DNA of 64,000 bases. Origin: Meandrina meandrites (Eukaryota; Cnidaria; Anthozoa; Scleractinia; Meandrinidae). The notes beneath the pieces are model-generated. The model did no database searches. It was not told the DNA's origin and was given only the letters and a program-made list of their open reading frames with translations. The position numbers and the translations under genes are program-made. The DNA is taken from assembly GCA_963693305.1 (NCBI GenBank), contig OY855910.1:21633362-21697361 (forward strand), written 5' to 3'. The first letter of the stretch is position 1. The number at the start of each line of letters is the position of its first letter. Shown here piece by piece: positions 25,501-37,500 of the stretch.

Positions 25501-28500
25501 TCGCTGTGGATGGGCGAAAAGAAAGAAAACAGAGGCAATTTCGGCACGTAGGATTTTTCACAATTGACGGCTTTACAAATGAAGAGCTAAGAGCAAGGTA
25601 TCGTTTTGGGAGAGAGTCGATAAGATACATCACTAACCTCCTCGCAGAGGATCTTCACCGTAAGACCCTGCAAAATCACCCTCTCTCCGTTCTTCAGCAA
25701 GTGCTCATTGCTTTAAGATTTTACGCAAGTGGCAGTTTTCTCCAGGTAGTGGGAGACACCATTGGCGTCGATAAGTCCACAGTTTCACCAGTGGTGACCA
25801 ATGTATCTCTGACACTTCTCACGAAACAACAACAGTTCATCAAATTTTTCCATTAAAACAGAAATTTCTGAGAGCAAAAAGTTTGATTTACGGACTTTTT
25901 TCGCCAGGGAAGCCATTTTGAACAAAAGATTTCCCGCAATTTTATGACATAAACTGGCGCAAAATAAATTACAATTAATTAATATAATTCATTTTACGCT
26001 TAATCGCGGATTAGTTAATCGGCGGACTAATCTCCTTTTGAACAACGGTTTTTTAACCCTTGATTAGCTAACCCGGTGTTAGTGATTTTAATCGACAATT
26101 AGGCTTAATCGGAGGTTAGTTTAAAGGAGAAGTTCACTCCAGAATGGCCATTTATTTTCTTTACGCCGATAAAAAGTTTCTACAAAAATATGTTATTCAC
26201 CAAAATTTCAGCTCCCAACGAGCGCTAAATCCCTATGAAATCTTTCTCTAAAGTAGCCCAAAATTCGACAACTGAACGCCGCCATCTTGGAGCTAGTAAT
26301 GTATGTGTGACGTCAAAGAGTTCAGCCTGAAGTTTAGCGGGAAATTTTAAATACTCGAAACTCCTTGTTTCTTTGTAGTGGCTTTTGTTTGTCAAAATGC
26401 CTGTTTGTGCAGCTCCATGTTTCTCAAACAGAGCTTCAAGAGATACAAAAAAAACCTTTCACCTTTCTTTCCTTTCAGACAGGCATTTTGACAAACAAAA
26501 GCCACTTCAAAGAAACAAGGAGTTTGAAGTATTTAAATTTTCCCACTAAACTTCAGGCTGAACTCTTTGACGTCACGCATACATTACTAGCTCCAAGATG
26601 GCGGCGTTCAGTTGTCGAATTTTGGGCTACTTTAGAGAAAGATTTCGTAGGGATTTAGCGCTCGTTGGAAGCTGAAATTTTGGTGAATAACATATTTTTG
26701 TATAACCTTTTTATTGGCGTAAAGAAAATAAATGGCCATTCTGGAGTGAACTTCTCCTTTAATCGGGGTTTTGAACAACCAGGCCCTGGATGAAGAGAGG
26801 CACTTTGAGAGTTGAGTGTCTTTCCCAATGACCCTGACCAGGGCTCTAAACTGTACTGCTAGGCCACCACCCACACCCCTCAAACATGAACATAGGAACT
26901 ACTGTTAACATTAATTTTTATCAGCTCTTACCATAACTACAGTATTAGTGGTACCATTTCGTGAAATATATATGAAGTACATTTTGGGTTTCTGGATGGT
27001 ATCCAAGTTTGTGCCAGTGATGCGCAACTGGAGGCCTCCACTATAATTAAAACAAATGATAGGGCAGCAAGCTTCAGGCAGGAAGACCTTGCATATACCA
27101 CATAATTCCTTAAATTTATCAGCTTCCAAAAGCATTGTTATTTAATGTATGGTTCATGATGGTGAAGTGATTTCTTATTTTCCAAGCATGCAGTGTTCTT
27201 GAGGCTACTGGTAAAGTACATGATTGTTTTTGGTGATAAATTATATTGTCTAACAGAAATTTATCTGTATTCATTTTATAGAAAGAATGTGATCACTACA
27301 CTCAAAAAAGTACAAGAAAAAACTAATAGCTAGCTCACTGTATTCATTGATAAGGACACAACAATTGAATGGCTTGGTGCAACACAAGCGTAAGTGACTT
27401 TTTCTGGTGAATTTTTTTTTCCCCTCCAAAGTGCCTGAATTTTTGCATGTGGTTTTCAATTAAGTAGTAAAACGTTGCCCGATATTTTTTTTGGCTGGTT
27501 TACATTTTATTTCTGAGAAAAAAAAACTCAAAAATTTACATAATGGTTTTCACTTGTTCCGCCTCGTTGCGTTCATTGTGCACGCTTCGATATTTTCTCC
27601 TCGTTTTTCTCAGAAATAAAACGCAAACCAGCCAAAAAAAAATCGGGCAATGTTTTACTACTTAATTGAAAACCACATGCAAAAATTCAGGCACTTTGGA
27701 GGGAAACAAAATTTCAATCGAAAAAGTCACTTACGCTTGTGTTGCACCAAGCCATTCATTTACTATTTATTTTTCATGAGCCAGACCACATACAAAAACC
27801 GCCATTTTGTTATGTGTGTGCACTAACCAAGCATAAAATTCTGCATGGCAAGGATGTGCAACACAATATAAGAAATGACCTTAGGGGTCAAATACATTTT
27901 GCTCTTTTAGATGCCAGGAAAAACCTGTAATATGATATTTGTGCATGTATGGAATTCATTGGAGCATTTCCTGGTTTTACAATTATAAATGTCACAATGG
28001 CATTTTGCAAAATAGTTCCTTAGGTAGGCAGAACCCTCACCACAATACAGTCAGACACTAGTTTTAAAACATGATTCCTGCCTGCTACTGAGCAATTCCC
28101 ATTTTAAAACCTTTCATAATTTAAGTACTTGACAGTCCCTTTGACGAACTCTACTGGCTTGTCTGCTACTGTGAATCTAGTTTGAACCTTCCCTGCCTAC
28201 AATTGTGCAAAACTATGTCCATCTGAGGTGCATGCAGTGCCATCACCTTGCACAGCCGATTTACAACCTCTGTTGTCAACAACAGTCTTAGCCAAGTGAA
28301 TATGCCCAGAGTCTGACACCTTGTTCAATACTTTACTGAAAGATAAAGTTTCATCTAACACCACACCAAGCTTAAGGTGTTTACGGAATTTTAATGTTCA
28401 TGCTTACCTAGAAAACACATCATTTGGCTCAATAGAAGTGATTGTAGGATCAGGTGTAAATAAGAAACTACCCTTGGGACCCGTTGGTGTAAAACCATCA

Positions 28501-31500
28501 AATGATATGGTGACATCTGTACTTGCATTTACCATTCTCCTTCTTCTCCCAGGAACACGGCTGATCACACATGGTACACTTGTATTTGTTACCCTGTAAA
28601 ACACAAATTCAGGTTTGTTATTCCTCTTGGTATTATAGATGCCATGCATAACATGACTGCATACACCCGTAATTGCTGAAATTTAATACTGCCCACAAAT
28701 TCCTTGTTGCAGTACAGTGCAGTTAAAGGAGACATGTCACAGAAGGTTTATCTATCTCTACTGGCAAAGTTTTCAATTTTCTCCTCCTCCTGTATTGTAA
28801 TCAACCTTTATCCCCGTGTTGCAATCAATCTTTATGCCCTTGTTGTAATCAATCTTGTTTATTCTCAGTTTAGTATTACTGGTAATTACTTCTTTGGTGT
28901 TATCTGCCTTTAGTTAGAAAACTATTATTTTGCAGTTTCCCTTAAATAGAAAGTTATTTTGTACATTATAAAAATTGTGAAATGGGCCATTTAAATAAAA
29001 TAGCTAATAAAAGTTGATAACTGATACATTATCTACCAAAAGCTTGAATGTTCCAGTAGCAATAACAAACCTTAAATGCCTCACCACAAGTGCCACCTCT
29101 CACCCCCACAAAATGTTTGTATAAGGACGGGTTATAGAGTGAAAATTGGTCCAGTCTCAACTAAAAATGAATTACCTGTCTCGGAGCATAATTCCACTTT
29201 AAAAATACAAAATTAAATTGGAGATGGTTAATTTGTATCTAGTATAAATTGGTTCATAATACTTCATCCTATCAACAATGCATGACCGGCCAGCAACTTG
29301 AGCAGTGATGTATCTCCCAGTGTCCATTTTACGACCTGTGATTGTTACCAATGTGCCTCCAGAGCGAGGGCCTTTCTTGGGATAGAATTCCTTTGGCTCT
29401 GGAACCTATGATAATCATTAAATAATTATTATAATTATAGTGTTTGTGATTTGAACAAAAGTTTCATATATATATACACATAGACGTTTAAATTTTCAGC
29501 TGGTCATACATTTCAAGAGGGGAGGGAGCATACATGTAATTCCCAAGGTTTAAGGCAGTGTAAGCTTTGGTAAAGAAAAGGAACTAAAAGATTTTTATCA
29601 ATGTGCACCACCTGATGCTGTGATGTGTTTTGACCATAACAAGATTATTATACTGGAGTAAATAAATCAAATAAATAAATCACTTTATTTAAGTGTCAAT
29701 GTATTTAGCACGGCTGTACTAATTGAGGACACTGTAAATAGTGAAACAAATAGTATAAATCAAACAGAAACTTGTTAAAAATCCCAACTGGCAGGAGGCT
29801 GACCAGTTGGCTATATACAAAGTGTGGAGGAGTTGAATTCGGGACCACCGAAGACAAATCCATCTAGTGGCAGGGAGGAGGATTTGAACCCGGGACCTCC
29901 GAAGTCCAACGCCCTAACCACTAGGCCACGCTGCCTCCGTACGAGGTCAAAATAAAGTTGTGATTTACCACCCCCAAAACATGGATACACATTTGGTAAA
30001 TTCAAAAGAAAATAAATGGCATGCAATGCATGCAGAAGCGAGAACCCTGCAAATTATGCTGGCACAATATGTCAACTCTTATTTCAGACATTTTCAAATT
30101 TTCCTTAGCATCAGCACAATGATGGTGAGTTTTAGCTCTTCTTGGACAAAACCCAAAAATATTTTTACTTCTACTGCAGTGTAAGTAAGTGTAAGTTTGA
30201 TGTGGCTAAGGCTAGGCTAAGTTAAAGTCGCAAACAATGCTGGTCAGCAGTAATAAGGAGACCATGCACCATGATGTCACATACTGGGCTTTCCCGAGTT
30301 ACGCGTATCATGCGTTCCAGCTGCGTGTGGTTGTGCAGTTTGTTTCTAACTTTGAAGCGTGTGTGTGTGCTGCGGTTTTCTCCCTTACCCTCCCTCCCTC
30401 ATTGGTGGATTTGGTAAGTATAGGGTTGGTAAGTATTTCCACTGACTTAGTCAGTGTGACAGTGTCTGGTGGGTGGTTGCCACTCTCAGAGTCGCCATGG
30501 ATACCTGCGTCTGCTTGAGCTCGTTGCTTCACCATGGAACCACCTCCCACCATCATAGGCACCTTACCCAAGCTCATCTATTGGCGATGAGTTTAACTAT
30601 GCCTTGGAATATGGTACAAAATGTAAAACAAGACTAAAGATGACACTTGTTCATAAAAACAATTATTTTGTGTTTGACCTGAGACATGGTCAGTAAACAG
30701 ACCTGATAAGAAAAAAGCTGTTTTGATTCTCCTGGGATTTTACTGACTGTCACTGTAACTTTGCCAGACTGAGGGACACCACTGCTTGATGTATTACAGA
30801 AGATTCTGTGATAGCAGACATGGAGCAATATAACCAGCAGTAAGTACCTTTCTCAGAAACATTTGAAATAGGAACTTCAGATTAAAGGATTGACTAAAAA
30901 ATAATATTTTAAGCTTATCCTTTGCATTGTATCTCTTTCCTAAGCCACACCCACAATTCCCACCACCTCTCTCCCCCTCCAAAAAAAATGGACTATTGCA
31001 TAATCTGTGTTGTTTTCTAAAATTCTTGTAAATCTCCTAAAAAGCTTTCATTTCTTTCAAGATTCTACCAAAAATGTCACTCCTGGAGTTATAGCATTTT
31101 CCTCACTACTTTTTCTCTTAAGGTGGCTTGACTGGATTTTTTAGGGGCAACACCGCTCAAGTTTGAGAACTAACCAGACTGTCATTAACAATGCCATCGA
31201 AGAACGATCACCACAGCTGAATTAGGTAAAGATGAAAATTTGTTATGACCAGTGTTATTTTGACATCGGAGTTGTCATAGCAACGTAATGACATCATCAC
31301 GTTTATCAATTTCGCTCGTATTCCTCGGCACCAGGAGATTTTTTCGGAAATCGCTCAAGGGAGCATGTACCTCCTATACCTGCCTCAATGTTGGCAAAGT
31401 TTGAACAAATTCTGTGAGAGCGTTATCGAAATTTTTGGGGATGAAGTTTCGAGGGTTATAAATACAGTAAAAAACAACTATTGAGATAATAGGGTTATAT

Positions 31501-34500
31501 CTGAAGAACACGACGCGCTTTGGGAATGCAGTTTCATCTCATAGTAGTTTGATGCCATTTAAAATTGTGTATACAAAATTATGGGGATCGCCACGACCGA
31601 TTGCGAAAAAAACGGATTTGATGAGCGTGCATTCAGGTGCTCTTGTTGCCACTTTCGTAAATAATTTGGTCTACACCTACAAATCTGATAATTATTTGGA
31701 AACCGCTCGATGAATTTTTTTAAAAACTTGTCAATCTTGAGGTTTGTCATCAGTTTATATGGCCTGCAAGTTTCAAGGTCATTGAAAACATTTAAGACAA
31801 TAAAATCGGGGCTCCAATGTACTACTTTTCTCTCGCAGATTATGTGTTACAAGTGAGTGTCCTCATTATTCACGTGTATTGTTTTTTACTTTCATGTCCA
31901 CGTGCACAACTTAGCAAAAAATTAGTACTATGAGATGAAACTGCATTCCCAAAGCGCGTAGTATGTTTTTTACTGTATTTATAACCCTCGAAACTTCATC
32001 CCCAAAAGTTTTGATAACGCTCTCACAGAATTTGTTCAAACTTTGCCAACATTGAGGCAGGTATAGGAGGTACATGCTCCCTTGAGCGATTTCCGAAAAA
32101 ATCTCCTGGTGCCGAGCAATACGAACGAAATTGATAAACGTGATGACATCATTACGTTGCTATGACAACTCCGATGTCAAAATAACACTGGTCATAACAA
32201 ATTTTCATCTTTACCTAATTCAGCTGTGGTGATCGTTTTTCGATGGCATTGTTAATGACAGTCTGGTTAGTTCTCAAACTTGAGCGGTGTTGCCCCTAAA
32301 AAATCCAGTCGAGCCACCTTAACATTTCTGGCATTCAAATCCAATAATTATTGGAATGTTTATTTTAGCATTGCATCAAAGAAACAAGCTGATTACACAC
32401 TTTATACACTTCAAATGTGTCTGAGTTTCTAAATTTTTGTATGTGTGTTATGTTTTTCCTTCTATGATGTTGTGCAAAGAGAAACAGACCAAAACTAATT
32501 ATCAAGTGATAAGAGTTCATACTTTGATCAGCAGGAATAACTTGATAAAGAATAACTTGTTATGTACACAGACGATATCAGTGTATAATTTTTCCATAGT
32601 GGAATCCAGTGAGAGGGCTTAAATTACCTTCTAGAAGGTTGATATTTCCCTTGATCAGGATGGCACTTAAAGCCTGACACAAGTACAGAGTCCTTTATAT
32701 CATCAAAGTTTTTTCCCAGATCAGATCCATGAATTTCAATTTCTGTTCCCCCTGCTACTGGACCAGCTAATGGCCATACCTACAGGTATGAACATAATAC
32801 AAAATGTCCATGACAACTCCGCTCTGGTTTAAATGTGTACCTCAAATTGTGAGGTTATTAAGCATTCATATATTCAAGCTATTGTTTAAACTCATTGCTT
32901 ATTCATTCTGATTTATTTGCCGACTAGCCGGCATACTTCCGAAGATCGTGAAGAGCGCAACCTCTTTGATGTAGGTGAGATGTATTTCTTTTGTTAACAG
33001 ACTGAATAAAATCTCCTGGGAATCTGCTTGACTGATTTTATTTTCTATGCCTTTCAATACGTGGATAATTAGTCTATAATTGATCGACTTTAAAACCGCA
33101 AACTTTTTAACAGCGAGTGGATGCGCGCAAAGCAAGCTCGCATATAACCGGATGTAAATATTTTCGATGCAACCAAAGCGAACAATCATTTCAAAAGAAA
33201 TACCACATAGAAATAAATCAGAACTCTTTAATAACTGTACACTTGCCATTGTTTTCTGAGACATTTTATTCAAGGAAGGAAATGAAAAGCGATTTTATTG
33301 TGCCGGGTTTTTGATACGAGTCATGACACATGCCAGCTTATACTCGTGTGTTAGCGTGGCGACTGTCGGAATTTCAACAATACGCACACGCAAGGCTTAT
33401 TTTCATTTATTCTGGGGGAACAGACTACTTCAAAGATGTTCAAGACAACATTTCAAATAAGGTTAGCGGGCCCGCGCGCCCGGGTTGTAAACAAACCACT
33501 CACTCGGCTTGTACAGAGAAATAAATCCTCATTTATATCTCTTTTATATGCTCTTAGAACTTCTTCAATTAAATACTTGTAGCCAAATGGAAAAGTTTAA
33601 AGTCATTAAAATGATCTGGGCATTCGATTCAACACGCACTGCGTTGAACAGAACGTGAGTCAGAAGATCGCTACGCATAATTAACTTCGCGAGTCGGGCC
33701 CACCGTTCGGCAATAAACAAAACTAATCTCCCCTACGGCAATCAAAGTAACTCGTTCAAGATCTCTTTTTAAAGCTATCAACACGCTCTTTATTGGTAAA
33801 GACATATGAAAGCTCAAAATAAATTGTGAAAAAAAAAACGAATCCACGAAATGTCTGCAGATTACATCTGGAGTGCATTTACAAGTTTAAGAACAAAAGG
33901 ATACGTTCGCAACTCCGTTCACTCAAGGTAGTTTACTTGCACTACTGTTCCAGTCTTTTGAAGTCACTTCCGCCTGTTTCCTGGTCTTCTTCCAAAATAT
34001 CTCACCTTTTTCGAAACGAATAAAACCGAAAGTGCCCGACACATTTTTAGCAACTGCCGAAGGTAATGCCCAAAGGAATAAACTGAGCCTTCAAGCTAAA
34101 AAAATCTAGCGGTATCACCCATTTCAGAAAGACACACTTACAGTGCGACTTCTCGAACCGGGGCACCCTGAACAAAATTAACCAATCACAGTGTTAATTA
34201 AAAACAAAAGATAGGGACTTTTTTTAGCAACGGACCAATCACGTTCTAGGAAGCAAATTGTTTAGTTGCTAAAAAATGTCCTTATCCTTTGTTTTCAATT
34301 AACACTGTGATTGGTTAATTTTGTTCAGGGTGCCCCGGTTCGAGTAGTCGCACTGTAAACCAGCGTGAAGTTGTTATGTCGCTATACAATTCTACCAAAG
34401 AAATCAAATATATTTAATCAACACAACAATTGAAGGGCCGCGAAAGAAAACGTCCCCCTCGAATTTTGGCAAAATTGAACATTGTCAAAAACATTCCAAA

Positions 34501-37500
34501 TTTCACATGCAGGTTTGTTTATGTGTGCTTTACACTGACCTGTATCTCATTTCGTGTGTCTTTGCTTTCCTGTCGATAATTAGCCATGTTCTAAACGAGC
34601 AGGGGACTGGGTACAAACATATTTTCTCTTCGGTACAAACATTCAATATCAATTGAATTGAAGAATGGGGCACGTCATCTGAAAGAGCATCCAAAAATTA
34701 GTAAATTCACCAAATTCGACGGTTATTGATTTAAACCCAAAGGCATGGTACACTTAGTATGGATTGGAGGGACAGGCGTCCTCCAATCCATACTAAGCTC
34801 TCTTATTTTGAAAGTGTACCATGCCTTTGCGTTTAAACCAATAACCATCAAATTTGGTGAATTCACTAATTTTTGGATGCTCTTTCAGATGACGTGCCCT
34901 ATTTTCAATTCAATCGATATTGAATGCTCGTACCAAGAAAAAATATGTTCGTACCCAGTCCCCTGCTCGTTTAGAACATGGCCAATTATCATATGCAGAA
35001 ATGAAAATAAAGTGCTTGCAGCTTTCATTCTTCACAGTCAGCCAGTAGTATGAGTTTTTCAACACAATGCGTGGTCATCTTTCTTTGTAGGGTTTTGTAA
35101 GTGTAACGGGAAGGCGAGAAGAACTTCAAACGCGCCATTACAAGAAATTGCGATGCCGCAGCCATGTTTTCATTTTGATTTGCCTGGGGGGGGGGGGGGG
35201 GGGGTTAGAAAGGGACTGGATACCACATTGTGAGGTTGAGCTGACGTGTGAGAAAAGGAAAAAAGATGGCGATTTGCTTGTGAGAATAAAATGCTTTGAG
35301 TGCAACCGTCTGGTGGTTGAAGGACATCATTAAGTCTGGATACTCGCAAGTCAATAGCATCTCTCGAAGAACTGAGGGTTGTTCTGCGCTTTGTTTGCAC
35401 AATAGCGCTATTTTAGGCGCTGGAGGTGAAAGTTGTCCGACAAAGGCAGGTTGATCCAGGCGGGAAGTCTAAGGCAGGTTTCTTGTCGGGAACTTTGTCA
35501 GCACGAGTTTTGCAGTGTTGGCTGGGATGCTGCGGCATCAAAGTTGCCGATAAGCGAGCTGGTTTTAGACTTATCAAAATTGTTGGAGTGTTGCGGGCAG
35601 GACCTCTCCTGTCGACAAAATTCCCGGTACCTCATTAAATATTCATCCATCCATCGATCAATCGATGCAGCCGAAAACCAAAAAGTGCGTGAAGTCCTGT
35701 CTTGATTTCGCGGGATTTTTTGTAGTGTGTGTGATGCGATGATGCAAGGATTGGAGAAGTGAGAGCAAATAGTGCTTTACTGAAAGCAAAACTGAGATGT
35801 AGTATGAAGACCAACGTTAAATTTAACGTCAACGGCAACCGCCATGCATGTTTACTTCGCGTTCGTTAAATCGGATCGACAGAGCGCGTGTCGTGTCACA
35901 AAAGTAGTCGAGTGTTGTGGAGCCAAACAAGGCAAAAAAAAAAAAACAGCTAACTGCAAGCACACCAGATGGAAAGCTAACCGCAAGCAAACCGAAGTGA
36001 AAGCTAACCGCAAGCAAACCGGAGTGAAAGCTAACCGCAAGCGAACTGCACTCAAGGCTAACCGCGGGCCTAGGGTTAAGCGTTTGGTTTATAGCTCAAA
36101 TGCTAACCCTAATCCCAAATTTTAACCCTAAACTGAAACGCTAACCGTAAACCTTGGAGTTAGGGTTAGAGTTAAAGTTTAGGCTAGGGCTTAGAGCTTG
36201 GTTTAAAACAGCCGTAACTGGTTAACCTTCGCTGATTTCATTGTTTCAACAAATGAAAGGCTTCTTTTGTTTATGCCTTATCCAATTAAGACGTTGCAAG
36301 CGAAAGCCGTGTTTTTTTGCATGCGTAATTTATGGAGAAAGAGACCAAACAACAGCGAAAGAAATACCGGGCAATGTTAAACACACATAAACAAAGCTAC
36401 ATGCAAAATTTGGAGTTGTTTTGACAATGTTCAATTTTGACAAAATTCCAGGAGGACGTTTTCTTTTGCAGCCTTTCAATTACAACACAATGTGTACTGT
36501 CCAGAAAATGTAAAACCTTGCCAGTCAGGAAAATAAAAAGGCAGTTAGGTGCCCCAGAAGTGAATACTGGCTATGTTTAGTGTACTGGTAGTTACGTTAT
36601 AACATTAAGATTGTGCAAGATAAATACCTTGGTTATGTTAGGTACAGTTAAGCACCGTGAAGTGTATGGAATCCAGGCCCCTACATCGCTACATGCTTCT
36701 CGAACTACGCACTTTGCTACCCCAGCCTTGCACCAGCCACATCTAAGATTTGGTTCAGCTTCTACATCAATCTGACAGGTGCTACAGTCTGTCCTGGATA
36801 TCCAACACTTGTATAGATAGACTAAAGAAATAAGAAAAATAAGTCATTAACAAAAATACAGTAAATACAGCAGCAAAATAACGCTAAAAAACAACATGGT
36901 AGAATTCAAACAAGCAAACAGCTACTGACGATGATTAGTTAAATGTTAATGGCAGTTTAGGAGACATCTTTTCAGTAAACATACTTTGCAAGATGTGAAA
37001 AATTCCTTACAAAAGGTAACAATAAAAGGTTACATACGCTTTCTTTTCACAATACTTCTAACAATAAACACAAATTGTTGTTCATATATTCAATGAATGC
37101 TATACTGGAGCTTAACACAGGTCACCAAGGCATACAGATACAATGTCACAGGCTCACATATGGAGGGGGAAGCAAACACCTGCACATGTGCAGAAGCTGC
37201 AAAACCTCAAGGAAAAAGTGAAAAACTTGGTGGCTGTTGGAGTGTACAGCGAATTAAAGCATACACAATCATAATCTTTAGTTTCTGTTTCAGATTTTTC
37301 TTTCAATACTTGTTTTGTTTTTTGTATTGCCAAACTATTAGAGATGCCTCCTTTTGTTGGTACACGTACACACACACACCAAAGCAATGCTCCGTGAGCT
37401 TTTAATCTTTCTTGATGTAGTTATGCTCTAGCCACTCAGCTATGACTGAGACTCTTAGTGAGCTAGGCCATTTACTAGATTCATATGTGACACGTGTCCT

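Larger units (their letters stand above)
25271..26785 (+). mobile_element. PIF/Harbinger element with truncated transposase
   Basis: Ends GGCCCGGTTGATCAAAACC and inverse GGTTTTGAACAACCAGGCC, with CTG on both sides (25268-25270, 26786-26788) as a 3-bp target duplication. Subterminal regions are crowded with GATTA/TAATC boxes. It carries the N-terminal part of a HARBI-type transposase (25476-25856) and a TTAA-flanked foldback inserted near its right end (26125-26758). Catalytic DDE part is missing, so it is a deletion derivative. Confidence 0.85.
34415..36490. mobile_element. 2-kb element with about 140-bp inverted ends
   Basis: Left 34415-34556 (GAAAGAAAACGTCCCCCTCG, AAAATTGAACATTGTCAAAA) reappears inverted at 36346-36490. 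The interior has a nested foldback (34575-34990), a G-run at 35187-35204, a 27-bp tandem array and telomere-like sequence. No transposase recognised. It lies in the intron between exons 13 and 12, ending 140 bp from exon 12. Confidence 0.7.

Noticed and set aside
29880..29940. Possible genuine tRNA gene
   Set aside because: A- and B-boxes are present but the acceptor stem does not pair and an ATTT-rich SINE tail follows.
30308..30577. 89-codon minus-strand open frame in the intron between exons 15 and 14, locally richer in GC
   Set aside because: No domain recognised, no splice context joining it in phase to the plexin exons, and no homologous segment between these IPT folds in known plexins.
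35844..36125. Plus-strand frame with KANRKQT repeats as a small basic protein
   Set aside because: It is the translation of a 27-bp tandem DNA repeat within a mobile element; no start context or conservation supports coding.
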